Positions 1 through 7,083 of a DNA stretch of 29,797 nt are shown piece after piece. This stretch comes from CAZNGF01 sp964572855 (lineage in GTDB: Bacteria; Bipolaricaulota; Bipolaricaulia; RBG-16-55-9; JAJCYT01): NCBI GenBank assembly GCA_964572855.1, contig CAZNGF010000035.1, positions 1-29,797 of the forward strand, written 5' to 3'. The position numbers and the translations under genes were made by a program. The notes below the pieces were generated by a model. That model saw only the letters and a program-made list of their open reading frames with translations. It was not told the origin of the DNA and made no database searches. Position 1 is the first letter of the stretch. Each line of letters starts with the position of its first letter.

Positions 1-1010
1 TAGTAAGGCATCATCCCCACCTCGAGCCGGTTGACGACCACACCGCTTTCGGCGTCGATGACCGAAAGCGCGGCGCCCCGCCAGTTGGCCACGTACAGCT
101 TGCTGCCCAGCGCCACGATGTGTCCGAGTACGGCCTTGACGGGAATGTCCATCAGGTGGGCGTCCATGACGGCATCCACCACCGAGACCGTCCCGCTCAC
201 CGAGTTGGACACGTAGACCTTGTCGCCCGAAAAGGCCACGTAGAGCGGCATCTGACCCACGGACACGTCCGCGATCTTCTGATCGGTTCGCGTGTCGAGC
301 ACGGACACGGTCGCGCCCCCCGAGTTGGGCACGTAGGCCTTGTCGCCTGAGATGGCCACGGAGTACGGCGTGGGGCCGACCGCGATATCGGTCAGCTTGA
401 CGTCCGTCGCGGTGTCGAGCACCGAGACCGTGCCCGCCCCGGAGTTGGCCACATAGGCTTTCCCGTTGGCAAACGCGATGTAGAGCGGGTCCCGCCCGGT
501 GTAAACGTCCGCGCGCTTGCTGAGCGTGACGGTGTCGAGCACCGAAACGGTATCGTCCCAGCCGTTGGCCACGTACGCCTTCGTCCCGTGCAGCGCCACG
601 AACGCCGCCCCCGCCCCGGCGGGCACCTCCGCGATGGGCCGGTCCGTGACGGTGTCGATCACCGTGACCGTGCCGCCAAGCGAATTGGCCACGTAGGCCC
701 GCCGGCCCGCGACGGCCACGTGCCAGGGCATGGAGCCCGTGGGCACGGTCTTGACCACGGCGTCGGTGCTGAGGTCGATCACGCTCACCGTGTTGCTGGC
801 GCTGTTGCTGACGTAGGCCTTGGGGAAGAACGCCACGCCGGCGTTGCTCATGTCGGCCGGGAGGCGGAACGCGCGGGCGAACGCGGGCGCCCCCTCCGGG
901 GACGCGACCAGCGGCCCGCCCCCCGACCAGCCCAGCAGCAGCGCGACCAAGAGCCCCGCGCACGTCAAACCCCTCCGGCACCGTCGCGCCGTGTATCCGG
1001 TCGAGCCCAT
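1..1010 (-). CDS. YVTN-repeat beta-propeller protein, C-terminus outside window
   Basis: The minus strand is open from the window edge to an ATG at 1010, preceded by AGGAGG seven bases upstream. The first 336 residues start with a basic, hydrophobic export signal (roughly residues 1-35). About seven repeats of some 40 residues follow, each with an AYVANS/YVSNS strand and a T-V-S-V-[IL]-D-T strand, the signature of YVTN seven-bladed propellers. These proteins usually sit at the cell surface or in the periplasm; the ligand is unknown. The gene is divergent from the cytochrome gene at 1623, and a long perfect hairpin lies in its leader at 1049-1091. The repeat signature is seen directly; the role is not determinable from sequence. 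Confidence 0.88.
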   Translation of the reverse strand, partial: MGSTGYTARRCRRGLTCAGLLVALLLGWSGGGPLVASPEGAPAFARAFRLPADMSNAGVAFFPKAYVSNSASNTVSVIDLSTDAVVKTVPTGSMPWHVAVAGRRAYVANSLGGTVTVIDTVTDRPIAEVPAGAGAAFVALHGTKAYVANGWDDTVSVLDTVTLSKRADVYTGRDPLYIAFANGKAYVANSGAGTVSVLDTATDVKLTDIAVGPTPYSVAISGDKAYVPNSGGATVSVLDTRTDQKIADVSVGQMPLYVAFSGDKVYVSNSVSGTVSVVDAVMDAHLMDIPVKAVLGHIVALGSKLYVANWRGAALSVIDAESGVVVNRLEVGMMPY

Positions 1011-1048
1011 AGGTGGCCTCCTGTGATGGTGGTGGTCGTGGCCCGTCA

Positions 1049-1091
1049 CGCGCCAGCCTCTCCGGCCACAGTGGTCGGAGAGGCTGGCGCG
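1049..1091. repeat. Long perfect inverted repeat in the 1011-1622 spacer
   Basis: A 16-bp perfect stem (1049-1064 with 1076-1091) is extended inward by four more pairs around a CAG loop. There is no T-tract on either strand, so it is not a standard terminator. It lies 39 bp upstream of the propeller start codon, in the probable leader of that gene. Confidence 0.75.
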
Positions 1092-1406
1092 CCGTCATTC
1101 TCGATCGAAAGCGGCCGCCGGCCCATGACGGCGCGCAGTGCGGGCCGGGGCGCGAACGGGTTGATGCACCCGTCGTGCGACCCAAAGCGGTTTTTCACCC
1201 CCTATCTGATCTTGCTCAGCAAACCCGTTGTTGCGCTGCCCTCCAACCTGCTCGCTTTGGGCCCTTCGCCGGCCTGATGGCCGGCATTGTGGGGCGAGGC
1301 GCTGTGCCCCTAGCATGGAAGCGTCAAACTCGTGCCGCCCGAGGGGCGGGGCGACGGACCCGCGTGGCGGTGAGGGGACTCCAACCGACATGACACCCTT
1401 CCGATA

Positions 1407-1440
1407 CGACCGCGCGTGGCGTCGGCGCCACGCGCGGTCG
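1407..1440. repeat. 15-bp perfect hairpin with TCGG loop
   Basis: A perfect 15-bp GC-rich stem closes on a four-base TCGG loop. No gene is supported in 1100-1493, and neither side carries a U-tract. It could be a folded RNA element or a dispersed repeat. Confidence 0.7.
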
Positions 1441-1493
1441 CTGGCAATAGGCGTTTCATTCCCCTTCGGGGGAAGGGAACCTTCACAGGCCAG

Positions 1494-1533
1494 GCGGCGG
1501 TCCCGGCCGAGTTGGCGGGACCGCCGCGCTTTT
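1494..1533 (+). terminator. Terminator-like hairpin in gene-free spacer
   Basis: A 12-bp stem (1494-1505 with 1516-1527) has a 10-nt loop and is followed by GCTTTT. It has terminator form on the plus strand, yet no plus-strand gene is recognised upstream. It may end an unrecognised transcript or insulate the promoter at 1554. Confidence 0.5.
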
Positions 1534-1553
1534 GGCCCCGTGAAAGCGGTTCC

Positions 1554-1587
1554 TGACCAAAATCAGTTTACCTCCTGACCGGGCCCC
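1554..1587 (+). promoter_or_regulatory. Tandem Fnr/Crp-type operator pair before pentaheme cytochrome 1
   Basis: The first site, TGACCAAAATCA (1554-1565), lies inside a perfect CTGA...TCAG palindrome. The second, weaker site TGACCGGGCCCC (1576-1587) is centred exactly 22 bp downstream. The same spacing recurs at other promoters in the window. A good -10 is not evident here; the best A/T-rich stretch is at 1611-1618. Confidence 0.6.
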
Positions 1588-1622
1588 TTGCTGGGCGTTC
1601 CCGCGCGCGCAAAAATTAGCCC

Positions 1623-2297
1623 ATGTCACCGCGAGCGTGCCGGGTGATCGTGTTGGCCGCGCTGGGCTTGGTGTGGATCGCGCTTCCGTTGCACAGCGCG
1701 CCCGGTCCCGTGCCGTCCGCTGCCGAACTGATCGCGCTGGTGGCGGGCGCCCACGACCCGGACGCCGACCCGCCGGTCGACTGTCTGGCCTGCCACGGGG
1801 GCATCTATGCGCAACCCGCGCTGGCGTTGTATTGGAACGAGAGCACGGCCGAGTTGGTCGTCAACCAGCACCGCGCGCACCGCGACCATCCCATGGTCGA
1901 TTTCGGGTCGGACTGCACGTTCTGTCACGCGGCCTTCCAGGTCGTGACCACGCCGGAGCTCGTGTCGGTCCAAGGGGCGGTGGACAAGGCCACGTGCGCG
2001 GCCTGCCACGCGCGCTTCTCCCCTCGGGGCTGGATGGATCAAGGCTTGCTGGAGCTGTCCAAGAACCCGCCGGAGGACGATCCAACCTGCACGTGCGCGT
2101 GCTGCCACTTCGGTTGGCCCGTGCTGCACGCTAACGCCGAGATCACGAGCCAATTCGTGCTGGACCTGTCGGTCGGCGGCGACGCCCGCGACTGCCTGAG
2201 CTGCCACGGCGAGAACCCGTTCCAGGTCCCGGGCGGGCTGCAGAGCGCTTTCTGGCTCGAACGCGAGAGCCTGATGGGTCCGTCGAACACGGAGTGA
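1623..2297 (+). CDS. Exported pentaheme c-type cytochrome (paralogue 1)
   Basis: This 224-residue protein has a Sec-type signal peptide (about residues 1-27, ending HSA) and five CxxCH haem-binding motifs at about C54, C98, C125, C158 and C191. Several extra histidines could be distal ligands. It is a periplasmic electron carrier. Its haem spacing and the VDK-TCAACH-FSP block match the cytochrome at 14233, so the two are paralogues. No Shine-Dalgarno sequence precedes the ATG, unlike almost every other gene here; leaderless initiation is possible. A thioredoxin-like gene follows after a repeat-filled gap. The electron partner is unknown; the flanking thiol-redox genes suggest respiratory use of the same regulon. 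Confidence 0.88.
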   Translation: MSPRACRVIVLAALGLVWIALPLHSAPGPVPSAAELIALVAGAHDPDADPPVDCLACHGGIYAQPALALYWNESTAELVVNQHRAHRDHPMVDFGSDCTFCHAAFQVVTTPELVSVQGAVDKATCAACHARFSPRGWMDQGLLELSKNPPEDDPTCTCACCHFGWPVLHANAEITSQFVLDLSVGGDARDCLSCHGENPFQVPGGLQSAFWLERESLMGPSNTE

Positions 2298-2325
2298 GGG
2301 GGCAAAGCCCATGCGACCGTATGAT

Positions 2326-2430
2326 CCCCTCTCCCTTGACGGGAGAGGGCTAGGGTGAGGGCCTGCCATTCGCCTTTTCGTCGTATACATCCCCCTCCTC
2401 CCGTCCTTCTCGCGCCAGCGGAGAAGGGGG
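2326..2430 (+). repeat. Composite intergenic repeat, copy 1
   Basis: It contains a 36-bp block (2326-2361) that is identical to 12429-12464 and includes a CCCTCTCCC/GGGAGAGGG stem. A second block at 2391-2430 contains a CTTCTC/GAGAAG palindrome related to 12498-12537. The same two-part order in both intergenic gaps marks a dispersed palindromic element. Confidence 0.85.
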
Positions 2431-2443
2431 TAAAGGAGGAAAA

Positions 2444-3370
2444 ATGCGTACAATCTTACTCAGCAGCCTGATCCTTGCCGCCCTGCTGTTCCCCTCCCTT
2501 CCCGGCCGTACACAGCCCGAGGTCGGCAACGCGGTGGGCCTGCGCGCGCCGGACTTTGCGCTTCAGAATCTCGACGGGACCCCGGTCCGCCTGGCGGACC
2601 AGCGGGGCAAGGCCGTGGCGCTCGTGTTCTGGAACTGGGCCTGCATCGAGTGCCGCGAGGTCGACCTGCCCGAACTGCAGAGACAGGTCGCGTCCGTCTA
2701 CGGCCCCAGTTGGGTGGCGGTACTGGCCGTCGACGTCGACCCGCGGCCCAACCTGGAACGCCTGCGGGGGTTCCAGGAGGAGAAGGGCATCACGTATCCG
2801 CTGCTGGTGGAGGGCGTGCAAACCGCGTTTGCCTACAACGTCTACACCCTGCCCTTCACGGCCGTGCTGGACGGCGCGGGGGTGTTTCGCTACCGGGCGC
2901 ACCGGCAACTGGAGCCCGCCGCGCTGGAGGCGCTGGCCGCGGCCGTGGAGGCGGTCGCCGCCGAACGCCTGCTGGACGCGCCCGCGCCCGCCTTCGCGCT
3001 CGACGACCAGCGCGGGCGGACGCGGTCGCTGGGAGATGCGCGCGGGAAGCCCTTGTTGCTCGCCTTCCTCGCGCTCGACGCCCCGGCGCTGGCCGACGAG
3101 GTGGCCGCCTTAACCGACGTACAGGCGGCGCTGGGCGGGCGAGCGACCGTGTGGGCCGTGGGCCTGGGGAGCGTGCCGCCTCAGTCTTCGTTCTCGCTCC
3201 AGGGGACGGACCTGTCCGTCCTGGCCGACGACGGGGGCACCGCCCGCGCCTACGCCGCCTTCGACCGACCGTTCACGGCGGTCATCGACGCGGACGGCCT
3301 GTTGCGCGGCCGCTTTGCGGGACTCGCCGGCGACGAGGCGCGGGCCCTGCTGGCGTCGCTGCTGGAGTGA
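2444..3370 (+). CDS. Exported two-domain TlpA/thioredoxin-like protein, second domain degenerate
   Basis: This 308-residue protein has an N-terminal signal peptide (about residues 1-23) and an AhpC/TSA-TlpA domain with C67-I-E-C70 in an FWNWACIECRE context, typical of periplasmic thiol-disulfide oxidoreductases. A second thioredoxin-fold domain (about 178-308, starting APAFALDDQRGR) has no cysteine at the active-site position. The ATG follows AAGGAGGAAAA. It probably shares a transcript with the cytochrome at 1623. By family it would reduce a periplasmic partner using electrons from a CcdA/DsbD-type protein, such as the one at 22404; the partner is not known. Confidence 0.88.
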   Translation: MRTILLSSLILAALLFPSLPGRTQPEVGNAVGLRAPDFALQNLDGTPVRLADQRGKAVALVFWNWACIECREVDLPELQRQVASVYGPSWVAVLAVDVDPRPNLERLRGFQEEKGITYPLLVEGVQTAFAYNVYTLPFTAVLDGAGVFRYRAHRQLEPAALEALAAAVEAVAAERLLDAPAPAFALDDQRGRTRSLGDARGKPLLLAFLALDAPALADEVAALTDVQAALGGRATVWAVGLGSVPPQSSFSLQGTDLSVLADDGGTARAYAAFDRPFTAVIDADGLLRGRFAGLAGDEARALLASLLE

Positions 3371-3379
3371 GGCCGGACC

Positions 3380-3420
3380 TGACCGGGGTCATCCGCCTAC
3401 CTGCGGAGTCGCAGTAGCCG
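3380..3420 (+). promoter_or_regulatory. Fnr/Crp-type site and -10 upstream of mini-ORF A
   Basis: TGACCGGGGTCA (3380-3391) has perfect TGACC/GGTCA half-sites. A TAGCCG -10-like element starts at 3415, 29.5 bp from the site centre, the same distance as at other promoters here. This predicts a class II-type activated start near 3426, upstream of mini-ORF A and deiodinase-like 1. Confidence 0.6.
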
Positions 3421-3511
3421 ATTGCCGCAAACATCAGGCAATTCCTTGACCTACAACATCGGATCGCGGGCCGCGTGGCGTCACACTGACTTTGCGGTCG
3501 AGGAGGCACAC

Positions 3512-3640
3512 ATGCGCGCAGCCAACCTGAAAGCGCCGAGCCGCTGAACGCTGCTTTCATTGTGGTGCACAATCTCCGCCATCACCCTGATGCGCGTCCA
3601 CGGCGGCAAGTGGGCGTGGCTGCGCGAGGCGTTCACCTGA
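3512..3640 (+). CDS. Mini-ORF A: candidate small selenoprotein with two in-frame UGAs
   Basis: The ATG at 3512 follows GAGGAGG. UGA codon 12 (3545-3547) is followed 17 nt later by the loop of the hairpin ATTGTG-GTG-CACAAT. The frame runs on 30 codons to a second UGA (3638-3640), which has its own hairpin in the same geometry. Against mini-ORF B, 18 of the 30 inter-UGA residues are identical, with at least seven synonymous third-base or leucine codon changes, indicating translation past the first UGA. The first candidate Sec is followed by Cys19 (U-x6-C). If the second UGA is also decoded, the frame stays open to TAA at 3941, but that tail enters a dispersed repeat and is doubtful. The function is unknown: small selenoprotein or leader peptide. 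Confidence 0.55.
3559..3573 (+). promoter_or_regulatory. bSECIS-like hairpin A1
   Basis: A 6-bp stem ATTGTG/CACAAT has loop GTG. Seventeen nucleotides separate the UGA at 3545-3547 from the loop, and the loop starts with G. Both fit the published bacterial SECIS consensus (16-37 nt, G in the first two loop positions). Confidence 0.55.
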
Positions 3641-3653
3641 GCTCGCCTTCCGC

Positions 3654-3664
3654 TGTGGTTCACA
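3654..3664 (+). promoter_or_regulatory. bSECIS-like hairpin A2
   Basis: A TGTG/CACA stem has loop GTT starting 17 nt after the second UGA (3638-3640). The stem is the shortest of the set (4 bp). Confidence 0.4.
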
Positions 3665-3839
3665 CGCGCCCGTGAACGCGGGCTTGCTTCGATTCCTTTT
3701 CGTCCTTCCCAACACGTAGGGCAACCGCTCCGGCGGTTCGCCAAGGAGGTGGTCACGCGCGCGCACGTTGGTAGTCCAATGGGTTTTGCCACACACAACC
3801 ACGTAAGGACCACGAACAAAACCCGGCATCTTGCAGGAT

Positions 3840-3912
3840 GTCATGCTGAGCTGGAAGCGAAGCATCCCCGACAGATGCGGGAGATCCTTCGGCCTTGCGG
3901 CCTCAGGATGAC
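3840..3912. repeat. GTCATcCTGAG-type dispersed palindromic repeat
   Basis: GTCATGCTGAG (3840-3850) is inverted against CTCAGGATGAC (3902-3912), with GCGAAGCATC and GAGATCCTTCGG arms between. A related half copy lies at 13784-13827. Elements of this type are widespread non-coding repeats in many bacterial genomes. Confidence 0.75.
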
Positions 3913-3955
3913 TTGCCTGCGAAGGGTTTGTTCGGTGCTCTAAGGAGGTCGCATT

Positions 3956-4717
3956 ATGCGTCGTATATTAGCCTTTGCGGGCCTAGCCGCATGGGTCCTG
4001 CTGCTGGCCGGCCAGGTGGATTCCCAGGCCGATTTCAGCCAGGACCAACTGGACGCCTGGCAGGCGGTGGCCGCGTCCTACTACGCGGCGGACATCGACG
4101 AGAACGCCATGCTGGGGAACCCGTGGGAGAAGGCCCCGTTCTGGGCCTTCCGCGACCCCGGCGCCATTCAGCCGGGCATGATCGTGCCCGACTTCACGCT
4201 CATGGACCTGGACTTCAACCCGATGTCGCTCTCGGACTACCAGGGGGAAGCCTTCGTGCTGGTGATCACCGGGAGCTGGTACTGACCACCTTACCTTCGG
4301 AACTGGGTTCCGAATAACCAGCTGGCGCAGAAGTTCGCCGACTTCCCGTTCGTGATCCTGGACGTATACGGCGGCGAACGCCACCCCGAGTACACCGAGG
4401 GCGAACACTGGGACGAGGAGACCTACGACGCACGCCGCGAGCGGGCGCAGCTCATGCTCAGGACCTACGACTACGTCCCGGACGGCAGGGCCGAGCCCAA
4501 CCGGCACATCCTGATCGACACCAACGCGACCACCCCCGAGCTGCGCGAGCAGTGGGGCGCCTACGGCACCTACGTCACGCAGTCGCTGGGCGGCGCGCCG
4601 CAGCAGTCGATCATCGTGGACCTGGAGGGCCGCGTGGTGCAGTTCAACGTCTGGCAGCGCCCCGAGCAGAACGACGAGGTGCTGAGCGCGATCTTCGGCC
4701 TTGAGCCGGGACTGTAA
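3956..4717 (+). CDS. Exported deiodinase-like selenoprotein 1 (Sec110, UGA at 4283)
   Basis: Reading UGA 4283-4285 as Sec gives a continuous 253-residue protein. It has a signal peptide (about 1-23), a thioredoxin-fold strand PGMIVPDFTLMDLD, the active-site block TGSWY-U-PPYLRNW, and a C-terminal half ending in FNVWQRPEQNDEVLSAIFG. The Sec-Pro-Pro motif in a GS-context matches the iodothyronine deiodinase family. Without recoding the protein would stop at its catalytic residue, while the C-terminal half is conserved with the copy at 6328. AAGGAGG precedes the ATG. The binding-protein gene follows nine bases downstream. Its natural substrate is unknown; dehalogenation or peroxide/thiol reduction are family-based guesses. 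Confidence 0.9.
4296..4314 (+). promoter_or_regulatory. bSECIS of deiodinase-like gene 1
   Basis: A perfect 8-bp stem TTCGGAAC/GTTCCGAA closes on loop TGG, with 18 nt between the UGA (4283-4285) and the loop. G occupies the second loop position. The element lies inside the coding sequence, as bacterial SECIS elements do. Confidence 0.85.
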
Positions 4718-4726
4718 GGGGGAACC

Positions 4727-5695
4727 ATGAAACGCACTGGCCTGTTGACGCTGTTGGCGCTGTTGATCGCCCTCCCCCTCGGGGCCATCGCCCAGGACGA
4801 GGTGACCGTCTACACCATCGGGATGGTGACGTACCAGATCGACGGCCGCGTGCCGCCGAGCATGGACCTGTTCGTCGGGCCGCTGACCTCGGACCTGGTC
4901 GTGCTGCCGCTGCCGGAGAACTCGCAGGGCGGCCAAGTGGTGCCGGCCACCGGTAACCAGTTCGTCCTCAACCTGATCGAGGCGGCTTCCGCCAACGAGC
5001 AAATCCAAGCCATCGACCAGCTGCTGGCCGCTGGCGCCGACGCGCTCGTGATCACCCCGGCGCCCGAAGCCAACCTGATCAAGGACGCCGTGGCCCGTGC
5101 GGCGGCGCAGATGCCGGTCGCGCTGGCGCACCGCCCGATCCCGGGGCTCGACCTGCCGTTCTACGGCCAGGACACCGCCCAGGTCGGGACGGTTTGGAAG
5201 GATGGCTCGCAGCCGTTTGCGATCCTGGGCAACCTGTCCGACCCGCTGCAAAAGGGATTGATCGACGCCATGCGGGATGCCGAGGCGTTCCTCGGGTTCT
5301 ACGAGGCGCTGGACGGGCAGGCCGAGGCCGCCAAGGCCATCGCCGATCACGCCGATCTGTTCGGCATCATCGTGACCAACCCGGCCTACGCCTCCGGCGC
5401 GGCCGAGGCGATCCGGGCCGCCACCGAAGGGACCGACCGGCTCATCAAGCTGGGCTCCCTGGGCGCCCCCGAAAACTACAAGGATCTGTTCGACGCCAAG
5501 CAGCTCAACGCCGTCATCGCCTGGAACAACTACGGCATCCTGCTGGACGCAGCCGTGGCCATGAAGGTCAAGCTGCTGGGGGACGAGCCCACAAGCGCGT
5601 TCGCCGACATTATCTTCATGACCTCGGCCACCAGTTGGGTGAGCAACTCGTACCCGTACCTCTCGCCCTCGCACATCGGCCGCTTCTGGCGCTAG
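4727..5695 (+). CDS. Periplasmic binding protein-like, orphan (paralogue 1)
   Basis: This 322-residue protein has a signal peptide (about 1-22) and a type I periplasmic binding fold of the sugar-binding/LacI-like class. Visible features are IGMVTYQID at the first strand, AIDQLLAAGADALVITP, DPLQKGLIDAMRD, and the hinge-like AWNNYGILLDAAVAM. It is one of four paralogues in the window, none with an ABC permease or ATPase nearby. It follows deiodinase-like 1 by nine bases with GGGGGAACC before the ATG. It may deliver or sense a substrate for the selenoprotein (inference). A GC-rich terminator at 5730 ends this unit. Confidence 0.82.
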   Translation: MKRTGLLTLLALLIALPLGAIAQDEVTVYTIGMVTYQIDGRVPPSMDLFVGPLTSDLVVLPLPENSQGGQVVPATGNQFVLNLIEAASANEQIQAIDQLLAAGADALVITPAPEANLIKDAVARAAAQMPVALAHRPIPGLDLPFYGQDTAQVGTVWKDGSQPFAILGNLSDPLQKGLIDAMRDAEAFLGFYEALDGQAEAAKAIADHADLFGIIVTNPAYASGAAEAIRAATEGTDRLIKLGSLGAPENYKDLFDAKQLNAVIAWNNYGILLDAAVAMKVKLLGDEPTSAFADIIFMTSATSWVSNSYPYLSPSHIGRFWR

Positions 5696-5729
5696 GCACG
5701 GTTCAGCACAAGGCCGCTCTCTCGTGGCA

Positions 5730-5764
5730 GCCGCCCCGGGCACGCGCCCGGGGCGGCTTGCTTT
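5730..5764 (+). terminator. Terminator after binding protein 1
   Basis: A perfect 12-bp stem (5730-5741 with 5746-5757), loop ACGC, is followed by TTGCTTT. It separates the first selenoprotein unit from mini-ORF B. Confidence 0.75.
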
Positions 5765-5787
5765 CTCCCATGGATTCCCATACTGCA

Positions 5788-5810
5788 GGGGCGATTCGGC
5801 GAGTCGCCCT
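5788..5810. repeat. Short dispersed-type palindrome (GGGCGA...TCGCCC)
   Basis: AGGGGCGATTC is inverted against GAGTCGCCCT. It resembles the short GGGGCGA-type palindromes scattered through Chloroflexota intergenic DNA. The remainder of 5765-5963 holds the leader of mini-ORF B; no convincing operator pair was found, only a weak TGCCCTCCGTCA at 5844-5855. Confidence 0.45.
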
Positions 5811-5963
5811 TGTTGTATGGGCTCTTGCACCGTTGCGCGAATCTGCCCTCCGTCAACCGTCATTTATGATCAATCCCATCAAAGCTCATGATCCATGTAT
5901 TTCAGCCCAGGGCTGCGTGACCTGTAGAGTGACGTTGTAGGATACCAAAACAGGTGAGGAGCA

Positions 5964-6095
5964 ATGAGACTAAATCCAGGACTCCACCAAGTCTTCCGGT
6001 GATGGACGCTCTCGCTGTGGTGCACAGTGACCGCCCTCACCCTCATGCGCGCCGGCCGGGCCAAACAGCGCTGGCTGGCCGAAGCCTTCACCTGA
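5964..6095 (+). CDS. Mini-ORF B: candidate small selenoprotein with two in-frame UGAs
   Basis: The ATG at 5964 follows GAGGAG. UGA codon 13 (6000-6002) precedes hairpin GCTGTG-GTG-CACAGT, loop 17 nt downstream. The frame continues 30 codons to a second UGA (6093-6095), again with a hairpin whose loop starts 17 nt on. It is homologous to mini-ORF A: the inter-UGA segment shares SLWCT, TLMR and EAFT blocks and the same length, with mostly synonymous or conservative changes. Cys20 gives U-x6-C as in A. If the second UGA is also read, the frame ends at TAA 6231-6233, 94 bases before deiodinase-like 2. The sequence after the second hairpin is not conserved with A, so the true end is uncertain. The function is unknown. 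Confidence 0.55.
6014..6028 (+). promoter_or_regulatory. bSECIS-like hairpin B1
   Basis: Stem GCTGTG/CACAGT, loop GTG, 17 nt after UGA 6000-6002. Relative to A1 the stem has a paired T-A to C-G change and an A-T to G-U change, so pairing is kept while sequence varies. Confidence 0.55.
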
Positions 6096-6096
6096 A

Positions 6097-6129
6097 CATC
6101 CCCGTCCTTGTGGTCCACAACCGGGGATG
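6097..6129 (+). promoter_or_regulatory. bSECIS-like hairpin B2, extended stem
   Basis: Inner stem TTGTG/CACAA with loop GTC sits on a perfect 8-bp outer stem CATCCCCG/CGGGGATG, separated by a TCC/C internal loop. The loop starts 17 nt after UGA 6093-6095. It is the most stable of the six mini-ORF hairpins. Confidence 0.55.
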
Positions 6130-6327
6130 AGGTCTGTTTCTGCAGGGTCATACAATATCCTTTTATAGATTCAAGATCTGCCACGGGCCCTCGGGCGCGG
6201 CACGCGTCGCCCTCAAGGGGAAAGGCTACGTAAGGCAACGAAACGAGGAGGTGAGGGTATCGACACACCAGACACAACGCCAAAGCGGACGGGCCGTAAA
6301 ACAACGCACACAAGAGGAGGTTCGACC

Positions 6328-7068
6328 ATGCGTAGACTCACCGCACTGGCCACGCTGGCGGTGTTCGCGCTCGCGCTGATCGGCACGCCGATCACGCAGG
6401 CGCAGGACAGCTGGACCGAGGCCGACATGGCTGAGTTCCAGGCGCGGGCGGAAGGCTACTACGAAGCAGGCATCGACACCAACTACATGTTGGGCAAGGA
6501 TCGCCTCACGTTCGACGAAATCAAGCCGGGCATGATCGCCCCGGACTTCACGCTGCTGGATCTGGAGGGCACGCAGCACTCGCTCTCGGACTACATCGGT
6601 GAGAAGTTCATTCTACTGGTCACTGGGAGCTGGTACTGACCACCGTACCTTCGGAACTGGGTTCCGAACAATCAGATCGCGCAGAAATTCGCCGACTTCC
6701 CCTTCGTCCTGATCGACCTGTACGGCCGCGAGCGACACCCCGAGTACACCCAGGGTGAGGCGTTCGACGAGGAGACGTACGCGGGCCGGCGCGACCGCGC
6801 CCAGCTCATGATGAGGACGTTCTCCTACGTGGCCGACGGCGTCCCGCCGGCAAACCGCGTCATCCTGCTCGACGTCGACTTCCTGGACGTCACCCAGCGC
6901 ACGGGGTCAGGCTCCGGCACGGTGGCCACGGCCAAATTCGGCCAGCGCGTGCAGGGCGGCTGGGTCATCGACCTGAACGGCAAGATCATCCAGACCCAGG
7001 TCTGGCAACGACCCGAGCAAAACGACGAGATCTTAAGCGAGATCTTCGGCGTCGAGCCGGGCTTCTAA
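6328..7068 (+). CDS. Exported deiodinase-like selenoprotein 2 (Sec104, UGA at 6637)
   Basis: This is a 246-residue protein when UGA 6637-6639 is read as Sec. It has a signal peptide (about 1-26, ending TQAQ), the fold strand PGMIAPDFTLLDLEG, active site TGSWY-U-PPYLRNW, and a C-terminal VWQRPEQNDEILSEIFG that is nearly the same as deiodinase-like 1. The upstream half, Sec block and downstream half are all conserved between the two genes, so recoding is required in both. The ATG follows AGAGGAGG. It is followed 15 bases later by binding protein 2, repeating the order seen at 3956-5695. The substrate is not determinable from sequence. Confidence 0.9.
6650..6668 (+). promoter_or_regulatory. bSECIS of deiodinase-like gene 2
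   Basis: The hairpin has the same TTCGGAAC/GTTCCGAA 8-bp stem and TGG loop as gene 1, and the same 18-nt spacing from UGA 6637-6639. Confidence 0.85.
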
Positions 7069-7083
7069 AGGAAAGGGGGAACC

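Noticed and set aside
1100..1622. tRNA-Sec (selC) or other tRNA in gene-free spacers
   Set aside because: No T-loop GTTCGA-type motif flanked by a pairing stem with an acceptor end was found here or in the other intergenic regions.
3548..3664. TTGTGGTNCACAA palindromes as operators for a DNA-binding regulator
   Set aside because: Not fully excluded, but they lie downstream of start codons, at a constant 17 nt from in-frame UGA, and the A/B frames around them show synonymous substitution; this fits recoding better.
3641..3943. Long tail of mini-ORF A, open to TAA at 3941
   Set aside because: The tail crosses a dispersed GTCATCCTGAG-type repeat and is not conserved with mini-ORF B beyond the second hairpin; open frames of this length arise by chance at this GC content.
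3983..5863. Long minus-strand open frame of over 600 codons opposite deiodinase-like 1 and binding protein 1
   Set aside because: It is the antisense shadow of GC-rich coding DNA, with arginine/valine/glycine-rich composition and no recognisable domain.
5844..5915. Operator pair for mini-ORF B
   Set aside because: Only a weak TGCCCTCCGTCA and a TGATCA-containing stretch are present, without a -10 at the usual distance; the promoter of B remains unidentified.
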